A DNA stretch of 64,000 nucleotides from Prevotella amnii DSM 23384 = JCM 14753. GTDB taxonomy: Bacteria; Bacteroidota; Bacteroidia; Bacteroidales; Bacteroidaceae. Positions 41,231 through 51,001 of the stretch are shown here, in pieces (position 1 is the stretch's first letter; the number at the start of each line of letters is the position of its first letter). The notes below the pieces were generated by a model. That model was given only the letters and a program-made list of their open reading frames with translations, was not told where the DNA came from and did no database searches. Made by a program: the position numbers and the translations under genes. Where the stretch lies: contig NZ_KB905273.1 in the NCBI RefSeq assembly GCF_000378745.1, forward strand, positions 24,538-88,537, read 5' to 3'.

Positions 41231-42277
41231 ATGATAAAATATAAAAAAATATCTGTTAAAAAGATATTAGTATTATGCTTATTAACTATTTTTCTTGTAG
41301 GTTGTAACAAGAATACACAAACACACTATAATAGGAATATTAAGATAGATATAAAGCTACCAACAACGCCTATTAAAAATCAAGGAAATAGCCCTCTTTG
41401 CTGGATATATGGCATGCTTGCAACTATAGAGACAGAACACTTAGTAAAAGGCGACTCTGTAAACCTTAGTGAAGATTACCTTGCGCGCATGTATCTACGT
41501 GAACAAGCTATGCAAAGACTATATAACAAACGCAACTATCGTAACAAAAATATCGACCTAAGAGGTACGATGCCTATGGTCATAGACCTTTTACAAATAT
41601 ATGGACTACAACACATAGATGCTTATCATAAAACTAATAATACCAGCTATAATGTAATGGCTAAAAGGCTATCACTACTTACAAAAAGCTCATATAATGT
41701 TACACCAAAAGATATAGACAACTATCTTGATAAAAACATAGCTTTTATGCCCAAAAAAGTGTTTTTATACGGAGCTATTTATACACCACAAGAGTTTGCT
41801 AACAGCGTATGCACCAATGATGAATATACTGCTGTTACGAGCTTTTTACATCACCCCTTTATGCAGCGATTTCCACTTGAAATAACTGATAACAAGTTTC
41901 ATAACACATTTCTTAATGTACCTTTAAACAAAATTATTACACTCATAGAACACTCCATACAACAACATCACCCTATATGCTGGGAAGGAGATGTATCTGA
42001 AAAAGGATTTAACTGGCAACAAGGTATTGCAGATGTTAATAAAAATATGTTACCTATAACTGCTGAAAAGCGACAAAAAGCATTTGAAAACTACCAAACC
42101 ACCGACGACCATATAATGGAAATAGTAGGATTAGCACACGATGAAAAGGGGAAAAAATATGTTCTTTGCAAAAATAGTTGGGGAAAATCTAACTTTCTTA
42201 ATGGGTTCATATTTTTAAGTTACGATTACATAAAACTAAAGACTATAGCTATTATGGTAAAAAATAATATCAAATAA
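41231..42277 (+). CDS. Papain-like (C1 family) cysteine peptidase, predicted lipoprotein
   Basis: A 348-residue protein with an N-terminal signal and lipobox (L-V-G before C25), so it is likely tethered to a membrane on the periplasmic side. The C1 active site is complete: 'IKNQGNSPLCW' gives the oxyanion Q51 and nucleophile C57, 'DDHIMEIVG' gives H294, and 'CKNSWG' gives N315. The 240-residue gap between Cys and His is larger than in papain and closer to bleomycin-hydrolase-type (C1B) enzymes. No propeptide is evident. It follows rnr by 71 bp. The substrate is unknown. Confidence 0.85.
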   Translation: MIKYKKISVKKILVLCLLTIFLVGCNKNTQTHYNRNIKIDIKLPTTPIKNQGNSPLCWIYGMLATIETEHLVKGDSVNLSEDYLARMYLREQAMQRLYNKRNYRNKNIDLRGTMPMVIDLLQIYGLQHIDAYHKTNNTSYNVMAKRLSLLTKSSYNVTPKDIDNYLDKNIAFMPKKVFLYGAIYTPQEFANSVCTNDEYTAVTSFLHHPFMQRFPLEITDNKFHNTFLNVPLNKIITLIEHSIQQHHPICWEGDVSEKGFNWQQGIADVNKNMLPITAEKRQKAFENYQTTDDHIMEIVGLAHDEKGKKYVLCKNSWGKSNFLNGFIFLSYDYIKLKTIAIMVKNNIK

Positions 42278-42399
42278 CTATTAATAACATATATACTATA
42301 AGATGAAAAGTAATGCTGTTTTTACTTTTAAAAATTAGGTTTTATACTAAAATAAAACACCTTCTATAAAATAAAAAATAAAAAAATGAATTGAAAAAT

Positions 42400-42454
42400 A
42401 ATTTATTTTTAGTGTATTTTTAATCTATTTTTATATCAAAAATAGGTTATTTTT
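42400..42454 (+). repeat. 55-nt intergenic AT repeat, copy C
   Basis: Third copy of the 55-nt element, 123 bp after the peptidase stop, in the same orientation relative to the upstream gene as copies A and B. TATTTTT, CAAAAATA and the 22-bp phasing are conserved. The rest of the 437-bp gap (42278-42714) holds no gene, only AT-rich DNA and a -7-like TAATTTTG at 42687-42694 before the GH3 gene. Confidence 0.6.
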
Positions 42455-42714
42455 TGAAACAAATTATAATCCTTTGATATTTAATCTTTTATGTTTTACT
42501 TTTAAACATATCATTTTTATTAAAGAAAATATATATATCAGCAAGTAAAACAAAACATCTATAAAAACATAATTTATTAAAACATAAATAATAGCATACT
42601 TGTAACTTTTTTCTACATTGTTAGTTATGTTAATTATCAAACTGTTAAAATATTGAGAAAAACGGCAATAATTGGCTTTTTTAGCGTAATTTTGTAATTT
42701 AAATATAAAGTAAA

Positions 42715-44226
42715 ATGAATCTTACCAGTATAGTAAACAAACTGTATTTTAAATCGCGTCGAAAAGAGTTAGATCAGTATACTCTTCATACAGAAGAGCT
42801 TCAGCAAGAGGTAATGCTATATCTTTTAAATAGAGCAAATAATACTGAGTATGGTAGAAACCATCTTTTTTCAACAATAAATAAATACGAAGAATTTACA
42901 CAAAACATACCTATAAACACATACGAAGAACTAAAAAAAGATATAGACCGTATGAGGCATGGAGAAGAAAATATCCTATGGCCTGGAAAAGTAAAATGGT
43001 ATGCTAAATCATCTGGTACGACAAACGATAAAAGTAAGTTTATACCTATAACCCCAGAAGGTATACAAAACATACATTATAAAGGCAGTACGGACGTGGT
43101 AGCATGCTATTTAGATAACAATCCTAAAAGTCGGATGTTTGAGGGAAAGGGCTTAATCCTTGGAGGAAGCCATTCACCTAATTATAATCTACCCAATTCT
43201 TTAGTAGGCGATCTAAGTGCTATCCTCATAGAAAATATCAATCCACTTGCTAACTTAGTACGAGTACCTAAAAAACAAACTGCTCTTTTGAGCGATTTTG
43301 AAGTAAAACGTGATCTTATAGCACAAGAAACTTTAAATAAAAACATAACTAATATCTCTGGTGTTCCATCATGGATGTTATCTGTTTTAGTGCGTGTTAT
43401 GGAATTATCGGGTAAACAACATTTAGAAGATGTATGGCCTAATTTAGAAGTATTCTTTCATGGTGGTATATCTTTTACACCTTATCGCAAACAATATGAA
43501 CAACTCATAACTAAAAGCGATATGCACTATATGGAAACTTATAATGCTTCAGAAGGCTTCTTTGGAGTGCAAAACGATCCCAATGATAAAAGTATGATGC
43601 TTATGGTAGATTATGGTGTTTTTTACGAATTTCTACCCATGGACGAGTTTGGAAAGGAACATCCTAATATAGTTCCACTATCTGGTATTGAGCTTGATCG
43701 CAACTATGCTATCATTATAAGCACTTCATGTGGATTATGGAGATATATGATAGGAGATACAATAAAGTTTACTTCTAAAAATCCATATAAATTTATAATC
43801 ACTGGTAGGACAAAATATTTTATTAATGCCTTTGGTGAAGAACTTATAATGGATAACGCAGAAAAAGGTTTAGCAGAGGCATGTAAAGTTACAGATGCAC
43901 TAATATCAGATTATACCGCGGCACCCATTTATATGGATACAAATGCTAAATGTCGCCATCAATGGCTTATTGAGTTTACAAAAGAACCAAAAAGTATATC
44001 AGAATTTGCTGCTATACTCGACAAAAAATTACAAGAAATTAATTCTGATTATGAAGCTAAACGCTTTCATGATATTACATTACAACCACTTGAAATAATA
44101 GTAGCTCGGAAAGGATTATTTAATGATTGGCTAAAAAATAAGGGTAAGCTTGGAGGACAACACAAAATTCCACGTCTATCTAACAATCGTACAAACCTCG
44201 AAGAAATGTTGGCTTTAAACAAATAA
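42715..44226 (+). CDS. GH3-family adenylate-forming enzyme
   Basis: A 503-residue member of the GH3 ('auxin-responsive promoter') family, whose plant members conjugate amino acids to acyl acids via acyl-adenylates. Bacterial members are common in Bacteroidetes, and their substrates are unknown. Family features are 'AKSSGTTNDKSKFIPIT' (ATP-binding loop, about 103-119), 'YNASEGFFGVQ' and 'YMIGDTIKFTSK' with the later 'GRTKYFINAFGEEL' hinge. It heads a probable operon with the Ig-like lipoprotein (30-bp gap) and GT9 (4-bp gap). Confidence 0.88.
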   Translation: MNLTSIVNKLYFKSRRKELDQYTLHTEELQQEVMLYLLNRANNTEYGRNHLFSTINKYEEFTQNIPINTYEELKKDIDRMRHGEENILWPGKVKWYAKSSGTTNDKSKFIPITPEGIQNIHYKGSTDVVACYLDNNPKSRMFEGKGLILGGSHSPNYNLPNSLVGDLSAILIENINPLANLVRVPKKQTALLSDFEVKRDLIAQETLNKNITNISGVPSWMLSVLVRVMELSGKQHLEDVWPNLEVFFHGGISFTPYRKQYEQLITKSDMHYMETYNASEGFFGVQNDPNDKSMMLMVDYGVFYEFLPMDEFGKEHPNIVPLSGIELDRNYAIIISTSCGLWRYMIGDTIKFTSKNPYKFIITGRTKYFINAFGEELIMDNAEKGLAEACKVTDALISDYTAAPIYMDTNAKCRHQWLIEFTKEPKSISEFAAILDKKLQEINSDYEAKRFHDITLQPLEIIVARKGLFNDWLKNKGKLGGQHKIPRLSNNRTNLEEMLALNK

Positions 44227-44256
44227 GCCAATATTACATTTTTTTTTTTAAACTAT

Positions 44257-46320
44257 ATGAAAGAATATCATACTGATAAGCAAAAATATATAGGTAGCCA
44301 TAAATATTTACAATTAGCTTTACTAATACTTTTAGGCTTTACTACCTTAATTTTTATAATTACTTCATGTGCCAGAATAGGTGAACCTGATGGTGGCTGG
44401 TATGATGAAACACCACCAAAGGTAATAGGAGCATCACCAGAAGACAAAGCTATAAATGTAAATAGCAAAAGAGTAATAATAAAATTTAATGAGTTTATCA
44501 AATTAGAAAACGCATCGGAAAAAATTATAGTTTCACCTCCACAATTAGAAATACCAGAGATAAAAGGGCAAGGTAAAAATATTAGTGTTAAGCTTCTTGA
44601 TGAATTAAAACCTAACACTACTTATACTATCGACTTTTCAGATGCTATATCAGATAATAACGAAGGTAACCCTTTAGGTAACTATACTTACTCTTTTTCT
44701 ACAGGTAATCATATAGACACTATGGAGGTATCTGGATATGTATTAGAGGCTAAAAACTTAGAACCTATAAAAGGAATTCTCGTAGGACTATATAACAATC
44801 AGAGTGATACTGCTTTTGAAAAAACACCTATGCTTCGAGTATCACGCACAGACAGCAGAGGACATTTTTCTATTAAAGGAGTAGCCAATGGCGATTATCG
44901 TATATATGCTTTAAAAGATGCTGATAATAACTATTTCTTTAATCAAAAGAGCGAACAAATAGCTTTTACACCGGAAGTTATCACACCATCTTCTAAACCT
45001 GATATAAGACAAGATACATTATGGTCGGATACACTTCACATAAAATCTATTGAACGTGTACCATACACTCACTTTCTACCAGACGACGTAGTATTAAGAG
45101 CATTTACAGAAGTACAAACAAACAGGTTTTTATTAAAAACAGAAAGAAAAAATGCCAATCATTTCACACTATATTATAGCTATGGAGATAACGAATTACC
45201 AAAAATAACAGGACTTAATTTTAATGCAAATAATGCTTTTTTGGAAGAACCAAGTCTTAACCAAGATACTATTACTTATTGGATAAAAGATTCTACGTTG
45301 ATAAATCAAGATACACTTCGTATGAAAATAGATTATAATATGAGTGATAGCTTAGGAAAATTAATACCTAAAACTGATACTTTGGAAATACTTTCACGAG
45401 ATCCTTACACTAAAAGATTAAAAATAAAACAAGAAAAAATAGCTAAATGGAAGAAGCTACAAAGCAAAAATAAAGAACGTGGTAAAAATTATCAAACAAC
45501 AATGCCTACAGATCCTCTCACTATACGTATAAACGTAGATGCTGCAATGGATCCTGATAAAAACCCTTCTTTTGAAGTAGAAACACCATTAGCAAAAATA
45601 GATACTACCAAAATACATCTTTATGAAAAAATAGATTCCTTATGGTATAGAGCTAAATATCAATTGGGAACTGTAGCAGGAAATCCACGAAAGTTAATGA
45701 TGGTTGGACAATGGGATCCCGGACATGAATACAGTATAGAACTCGATTCTGCTGCATTTACAGATATTTATGGTTTAGCTTCTAATAAAATAAAACAAGG
45801 TACACGCATAAAATCACTTGACGAATATAGTACCCTTACCCTAAATATTAAGGGAATGGAAGGAAAACACTGTTTAGTACAGCTAATTAATGATAGCGAT
45901 AAACCCGTAAAAGAGGTACAAATGCAAAATAATAAAGCTGTTTTTTATTATATAAATCCTGCCAAATATTATATTCGACTTATAGACGACTGTAACGATA
46001 ATGGTAAATGGGATACAGGAAACTATGCTTTACAACAACAACCTGAAGGCGTTTATTATTATGGAAAACAAATAGAATGTAAAGCTAAATGGGATATTAC
46101 CGAAACATGGAATCCGCTATCAACACCTCTTTATAAACAAAAACCAGGTGCTATAACAAAACAAAAAGCTGAAACTGTAAGAAAAGCACGCAGCAGAAAT
46201 GCAGAACGAGCAAAAAAATTAGGTATAGAATATAATCCAAAAAATGGCTTAGATAATACGCAGAAAATAAAGACTAAACTTTTTTTCTTTAAACATAAAA
46301 ATAAAAAACAAAAGAAATAA
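44257..46320 (+). CDS. Ig-like (Big_5) domain lipoprotein
   Basis: A 687-residue predicted lipoprotein. A long basic N-terminus (1-18) is followed by a hydrophobic stretch and lipobox before C38. The following 'IGEPDGGWYDETPPKVIGASPEDKAINV' is the hallmark start of Bacteroidetes Ig-like (Big_5) proteins, with the Ig-like domain to about residue 150, further beta-rich domains and a Lys/Arg-rich, coiled-coil-like C-terminus (about 640-687). It probably faces the periplasm; the role is unknown. It sits between the GH3 gene and GT9 in one transcription unit. Confidence 0.82.
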   Translation: MKEYHTDKQKYIGSHKYLQLALLILLGFTTLIFIITSCARIGEPDGGWYDETPPKVIGASPEDKAINVNSKRVIIKFNEFIKLENASEKIIVSPPQLEIPEIKGQGKNISVKLLDELKPNTTYTIDFSDAISDNNEGNPLGNYTYSFSTGNHIDTMEVSGYVLEAKNLEPIKGILVGLYNNQSDTAFEKTPMLRVSRTDSRGHFSIKGVANGDYRIYALKDADNNYFFNQKSEQIAFTPEVITPSSKPDIRQDTLWSDTLHIKSIERVPYTHFLPDDVVLRAFTEVQTNRFLLKTERKNANHFTLYYSYGDNELPKITGLNFNANNAFLEEPSLNQDTITYWIKDSTLINQDTLRMKIDYNMSDSLGKLIPKTDTLEILSRDPYTKRLKIKQEKIAKWKKLQSKNKERGKNYQTTMPTDPLTIRINVDAAMDPDKNPSFEVETPLAKIDTTKIHLYEKIDSLWYRAKYQLGTVAGNPRKLMMVGQWDPGHEYSIELDSAAFTDIYGLASNKIKQGTRIKSLDEYSTLTLNIKGMEGKHCLVQLINDSDKPVKEVQMQNNKAVFYYINPAKYYIRLIDDCNDNGKWDTGNYALQQQPEGVYYYGKQIECKAKWDITETWNPLSTPLYKQKPGAITKQKAETVRKARSRNAERAKKLGIEYNPKNGLDNTQKIKTKLFFFKHKNKKQKK

Positions 46321-46324
46321 AATA

Positions 46325-47371
46325 ATGGAAACAAATCACTTACTCATCATTCGTTTCTCTGCAATGGGTGATGTAGCAATGACTGTACCCATAATAGCAT
46401 CATTAGCAAGACAATATCCTAACTTACTAATAACAGTTTTATCACGCCCATTTGCTAAAGATTTCTTTGAAGGACTCAATGATAATATACATTTTATTGG
46501 TGCCGACTTAAAGAAAGATTATTTAGGTATTAGTGGCTTAAACAAACTATATAAAAAATTAAAAAGAGAAAACATTACACAAGTAGCTGATTTTCATAAT
46601 GTTTTACGCACTAAATATCTACGTTTACGTTTTAAAATAAGTGGTATTCAAACAGCATATATTAACAAACACAAAAAAGGTAAACACAAACTTTGTAAAA
46701 GAAAACACAAACTACTTATACAACAACCTACATCTTTTGATAACTACATAGACGTACTTAAAACATTAGGATATAATATTAAAGCTAAACATAAAAGCAT
46801 ATTTATTCCTTACGGTAATATACAACCATGTAATATATATTATAAAGTAGGTGAGAAACAAAATACTGATCACTGGATAGGTATTGCACCTTTTGCTGCT
46901 CATAGTGGTAAGATGTATCCAAAAAACAAAATGAAAGAAGTTATCCAACAAATATCCACACTTCATCCTACATGGAAACTATTTCTTTTTGGTGGCGGAA
47001 AAAACGAATTAGACACATTTTATGAATGGGAAAAACTCTTTACGCAGTGTGTTTGTGTAGCATCTAAACTTAAAGGATTAAAAGAAGAATTATCTCTTAT
47101 ATCAAATTTAGATGTTATGATATCTATGGATAGTGCTAATATGCATCTTGCTTCATTAGTAGGAACACGAGTTATTAGTATTTGGGGAGCTACTCACCCA
47201 TATTGCGGATTTATGGGTTGGAATCAAAAAGAAAAAGATGCTATACAAAATAACAAACTTTATTGTCGACCGTGTTCTGTCTTTGGCAACAAACCTTGTT
47301 ATAGAAAAGACTTTGCATGTATGAATACTATAAAACCAGAAGATATAGTAAAGAAAATAGAAGAGGGATAG
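46325..47371 (+). CDS. Glycosyltransferase family 9 (heptosyltransferase-like)
   Basis: A 348-residue GT-B glycosyltransferase. The N-terminal 'LLIIRFSAMGDVAMTVPIIASLA' is the acceptor-domain signature and 'DVMISMDSANMHLASLVGTRVISIWGATHP' (about 264-293) the donor-binding block of the heptosyltransferase family. It probably adds a sugar to the lipopolysaccharide core on the inner face of the inner membrane. It starts 4 bp after the Ig-like gene and is the last gene before the putative replication origin. Confidence 0.92.
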   Translation: METNHLLIIRFSAMGDVAMTVPIIASLARQYPNLLITVLSRPFAKDFFEGLNDNIHFIGADLKKDYLGISGLNKLYKKLKRENITQVADFHNVLRTKYLRLRFKISGIQTAYINKHKKGKHKLCKRKHKLLIQQPTSFDNYIDVLKTLGYNIKAKHKSIFIPYGNIQPCNIYYKVGEKQNTDHWIGIAPFAAHSGKMYPKNKMKEVIQQISTLHPTWKLFLFGGGKNELDTFYEWEKLFTQCVCVASKLKGLKEELSLISNLDVMISMDSANMHLASLVGTRVISIWGATHPYCGFMGWNQKEKDAIQNNKLYCRPCSVFGNKPCYRKDFACMNTIKPEDIVKKIEEG

Positions 47372-47479
47372 TAACATATTCCTCTTTTTATTATTTTACT
47401 AAAGTAAAACTAAGCTATTATATATAATAGAACTTAATCTAATAACTCTTTTTATTATATCTTATGCCAAGATACTTTT

Positions 47480-47880
47480 AATATCTTATCAACAAAAACT
47501 GTGGAAAACTATGTTTATAAATAGTGTAATAACCTTATAATAACTATAGGGATATTCACTATAGCAAGATAATAACAAAGAATTAGTGGATATACGCATA
47601 GTTATTAATAATGTTTTATACAAGTTTTACACAGATATTTTACTAAAAAAGATATAAACTTATTATCTTTGCAACAATCAATAAAATTGTGGAAAACTTA
47701 ATATAAAACTGATTATCAATAAAAAAGCAATTTAATAAACTGTTGATAATAATAAATATAATGTTGATAAGCAATTAAACAAGAAAAAGATAAAAAAGTT
47801 ATGCAAGTTTCCACATTACATCATACTACATATTTTTTATTTTTAAAAAATAAGAAATATAACATATATAATATATAAAA
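47480..47880. other. Putative chromosomal replication origin (oriC)
   Basis: The 522-bp gap 47372-47893 has no gene but a dense set of DnaA-box-like 9-mers. Exact or near-exact ones are TTATCAACA at 47486, TTTTCCACA (complement) at 47500 and 47688, and TTATCAACA (complement) at 47741 and 47762. Weaker ones are TTTTACACA at 47625, TTATCAATA at 47713, GTTTCCACA at 47807, and a TTATCCACA-like site on the complement near 47585. A very AT-rich stretch (about 47820-47880) could be the unwinding element. The + strand changes from C-rich to G-rich across the gap. No dnaA or dnaN is adjacent, which is usual in Bacteroidetes. Confidence 0.72.
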
Positions 47881-47893
47881 TAGGGTAAAGCGT

Positions 47894-48703
47894 ATGAAAC
47901 AATTAAATATTTATATTTTGTCTTTTCTTCTATTCTTTACAATGGGAGTATCTGCACAATGTACTTTTAGAAATACAGCCTTTAATAGTGGGGAACATTT
48001 ATCTTATAATCTTTATTATAATTGGAAGTTTATTTGGGTTAAGGCAGGTACTGCATCTTGGTATACAGTATCTTCTAATTATAATGGTGTTCCTGCTTAT
48101 CGTGCTTCATTGACAACACGTGGAAATAATAGGGTAGATAATTATTTTGTATTACGAGATACTTTGTTATGTTATAACACTAAGAATATGGTTCCACTTT
48201 ATTATCGTAAAGGTGCAAGAGAGGGTAAACGTTATACGGTAGAAGAGGTATTTTATTCTTATCATAATGGTGTTTGTAAGGTACGTCAACATCGTATAGG
48301 TACTGAGGGAAAGAATTATTGGAAGGATTATACTTCTAATGAATGCTTATATGATATGATGAGTATATTTTTAAGAGCACGTAGTTTTAATCCTGAGAGC
48401 TGGAAAAAAGGTTATGTAGTATATTTCCCTATAGTAGATGGAGATAGCCATAATGAGGCTAAAATAGAGTATAAGGGTAAAAAAATAATAAAGGCTGATA
48501 ACAATATTAAGTATAATTGCTTAGAACTTATTTATTATGGATATGATGAAAAAAGATGGAAAAAGATAGCAACATTCTTTGTTACTGACGATCAGAATCA
48601 TATTCCTATACGCTTAGATATGTTTTTAAAGTTTGGATCTGCTAAAGCTTTTCTTACTTCTATGCGTGGTATTCGTAATAAGATTACTTCTGAAGTGGAT
48701 TAA
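47894..48703 (+). CDS. DUF3108 family exported protein
   Basis: A 269-residue protein with a signal peptide (about 1-21, ending V-S-A-Q) and no membrane helix after it, so probably periplasmic. 'FNSGEHLSYNLYYNWKFIWVKAGTASW' and 'CYNTKNMVPLYYRKGAREGKRY' match the DUF3108 beta-rich family common in Bacteroidetes. Function is unknown; an envelope or lipid-related role is a guess. Its codon use is much richer in G and T than that of the + strand genes just to the left, consistent with lying on the other side of the origin. Confidence 0.85.
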   Translation: MKQLNIYILSFLLFFTMGVSAQCTFRNTAFNSGEHLSYNLYYNWKFIWVKAGTASWYTVSSNYNGVPAYRASLTTRGNNRVDNYFVLRDTLLCYNTKNMVPLYYRKGAREGKRYTVEEVFYSYHNGVCKVRQHRIGTEGKNYWKDYTSNECLYDMMSIFLRARSFNPESWKKGYVVYFPIVDGDSHNEAKIEYKGKKIIKADNNIKYNCLELIYYGYDEKRWKKIATFFVTDDQNHIPIRLDMFLKFGSAKAFLTSMRGIRNKITSEVD

Positions 48704-48739
48704 TAACAAACTTTTAATGTTTGTTTGGTATTATAAGAA

Positions 48740-48792
48740 AAAAATCCGATTAAAAAATGTAATCTTAAATGATTTATTTTAATCGGATTTTT
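48740..48792. terminator. Bidirectional terminator between the DUF3108 gene and rnc
   Basis: AAAAATCCGATTAAAA (48740-48755) and TTTTAATCGGATTTTT (48777-48792) form a 16-bp perfect stem with A and T runs on both sides, suited to termination on both strands. Confidence 0.85.
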
Positions 48793-48883
48793 ATCATTTT
48801 TATTAATGTGTATATAAAAATACTTTTATAGATGTAGAGTATTTTTATATATCTAACTTTTTTTTATTGTTATATATGCTGCT

Positions 48884-49714
48884 TTATAATTTATTGTTGA
48901 TAGATTCGTTTTGTAATTCTATAACATTTTCTTTTGTTTTCTTTTCTGTATCTATAGTGTAAAGTATGCTTTTTACAAAATCAGGTTCTCTTCTTATTCT
49001 TTTATAAGTAAGCTTAGCAGCATTTTGCTGACTTTCCTTTTTTGTAAACCCTTTACCTTCTTCGCAGCGTACATTACCAATAACAACTTGAGCAAGAAAA
49101 ATAGGATTACCATTCTCATCAATAGATGTTTTTACTTCATCAAAGGTAACAGAAACTTTATTTTTCTGTGTCCATTCTATGAGTTTCGACTTATAGTTCA
49201 TTTCTTGATAAGCCATTTTTTCTATGCTAAGTAGACATCCACAAACATGGTCACGCATGAAAATCATGCAGGCATTATATCCGTGATCTATATAAAGAGC
49301 TCCTACTAAAGCTTCAAAGGCATTACCTGCTATATTACAGTTATGTGTTATAGTATGCCCATTTTGCTTTAACATCTTATTAATACCCATTTCTGTTGAT
49401 ACCTTGTTAAGTGTTTCTCGTTTTACAATTTTTGAGCGTGTATTAGTAAGAAATCCTTCACGCTTATTAGGAAAACGATTATAAACAATATCGGCAACAA
49501 CACAATCAAGTACTGCATCTCCTAAAAACTCTAAACGTTCATTATTTATTAGTTTACCTTTTTTGTTACGTTGAGATACACTTTTATGTAAAAGCGCTGT
49601 TTTATAATAAGAGATGTTGTGAGGAATAAAGCCTGTTATTTGGTATAAAGATAAATAAAGCTCCTTTTCTTTACGGAAAGGGAGCTTTATTTTATCTAAT
49701 ATTTTATTCAGCAT
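48884..49714 (-). CDS. rnc: Ribonuclease III
   Basis: Double-strand-specific endoribonuclease for rRNA and mRNA processing, 276 residues. The catalytic signature 'NERLEFLGDAVLD' is at 58-70, with the second acidic set in 'NAFEALVGALYIDHGY'. A double-stranded RNA-binding domain follows (about 175-250, ending 'KKESQQNAAKLTYKRI'). The acpP-fabF-rnc order is typical. Its start overlaps the fabF stop by 11 bp. Confidence 0.97.
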   Translation of the reverse strand: MLNKILDKIKLPFRKEKELYLSLYQITGFIPHNISYYKTALLHKSVSQRNKKGKLINNERLEFLGDAVLDCVVADIVYNRFPNKREGFLTNTRSKIVKRETLNKVSTEMGINKMLKQNGHTITHNCNIAGNAFEALVGALYIDHGYNACMIFMRDHVCGCLLSIEKMAYQEMNYKSKLIEWTQKNKVSVTFDEVKTSIDENGNPIFLAQVVIGNVRCEEGKGFTKKESQQNAAKLTYKRIRREPDFVKSILYTIDTEKKTKENVIELQNESINNKL

Positions 49715-50966
49715 ATTTCTTGAAAATCACACAAGCATTATGACCACCAAAGCCGAAAGTGTTGCTAAGAGCAGCACGTACTTCACGCTTTTGAGCCTTG
49801 TTGAAGGTAAAGTTCAAGTTATAATCCAGTTCTGGATCTTTATCATCGTCCTTATGATTAATAGTAGGAGGAATGATATCGTTTTTTACAGCTAAGATGC
49901 AAGCCATAGCTTCTACAGCACCAGCAGCACCAAGAAGGTGTCCTGTCATACTCTTTGTAGATGAAATATTGAGCTTATAAGCAGTATCGCCAAAAAGTTT
50001 TTTTATAGCTTTAGCTTCTGAAATATCACCAACAGGAGTTGAAGTGCCATGGACATTGATATAATCGATATCTTCTACGCTCATACCTGCATCATTAAGG
50101 GCTGCTTTCATCACTAAGTTAGCTCCAAGACCCTCTGGGTGTGAAGCTGTGATATGATATGCATCTGCTGATTCACCTTCACCTGCCATCTCTGCGTAAA
50201 TCTTTGCACCGCGTGCTTTCGCATGCTCAAGCTCTTCTAAAATTATACAGCCTGCACCTTCACCCATTACAAACCCATCACGAGATGCTGAGAAAGGACG
50301 TGATGCTCCTTGTGGATCATCATTACGGGTAGATAGTGCATGCATTGCATTAAATCCTCCAACACCACTTGGAGTAATAGCTGCTTCAGCACCGCCAGCT
50401 ACTATAACATCTGCCTTACCTAGACGAATTTGATTAAAAGCGGCAGCAAGTGCTGTGCTAGATGAGGCACATGCCGATGTTGTAGTGTAGTTGGGACCGC
50501 GGAAACCAAACATAATACTAATATGTCCAGATGCAATGTCGGCAATCATTTTTGGTATAAAAAAAGGATTAAACTTAGGACCTTTTTCTTGATTCTTAGC
50601 ATAATAACCCACTTCCTCTTCGAAAGTTTTAATACCACCTATACCTACTCCATAGATAACACCAACACGATTCTTATCTATAGTTTCTAAATTGATAGCA
50701 GAATCTTTTACGCCCTGAATAGCACTGATAACAGCTAATTGAGCATAACGATCAAGCTTACGAGCCTCTTTACGATCAATATAATCGTTTATATTAAGAC
50801 CTTTTAATTCGCAAGCAAATTGCGTTTTAAACAAAGAAGCATCAAAATGAGTAATAGGAGCTGCACCACTCTTACCAGCAAGCATTGCTTCCCATGTTTC
50901 TTCAGGATTATTTCCTAAAGGAGTTACGGCGCCTAATCCTGTTACTACTACTCTTTTTAATTCCAT
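49704..50966 (-). CDS. fabF: 3-oxoacyl-ACP synthase II
   Basis: Condensing enzyme of fatty-acid elongation (KAS II), 420 residues. The catalytic triad is C166 in 'TTTSACASSS', H306 in 'NVHGTSTPVGD' and H343 in 'SMTGHLLGAAGAVE'. The N-terminal 'KRVVVTGLGAVTPLG' is typical. It lies 82 bp after acpP, and a hairpin in that gap may lower its expression relative to acpP. Confidence 0.98.
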   Translation of the reverse strand: MELKRVVVTGLGAVTPLGNNPEETWEAMLAGKSGAAPITHFDASLFKTQFACELKGLNINDYIDRKEARKLDRYAQLAVISAIQGVKDSAINLETIDKNRVGVIYGVGIGGIKTFEEEVGYYAKNQEKGPKFNPFFIPKMIADIASGHISIMFGFRGPNYTTTSACASSSTALAAAFNQIRLGKADVIVAGGAEAAITPSGVGGFNAMHALSTRNDDPQGASRPFSASRDGFVMGEGAGCIILEELEHAKARGAKIYAEMAGEGESADAYHITASHPEGLGANLVMKAALNDAGMSVEDIDYINVHGTSTPVGDISEAKAIKKLFGDTAYKLNISSTKSMTGHLLGAAGAVEAMACILAVKNDIIPPTINHKDDDKDPELDYNLNFTFNKAQKREVRAALSNTFGFGGHNACVIFKKYAE

Positions 50967-51001
50967 TAAGTTTAATTTATAAGTTAGCTAAAAATAAAAG
51001 G

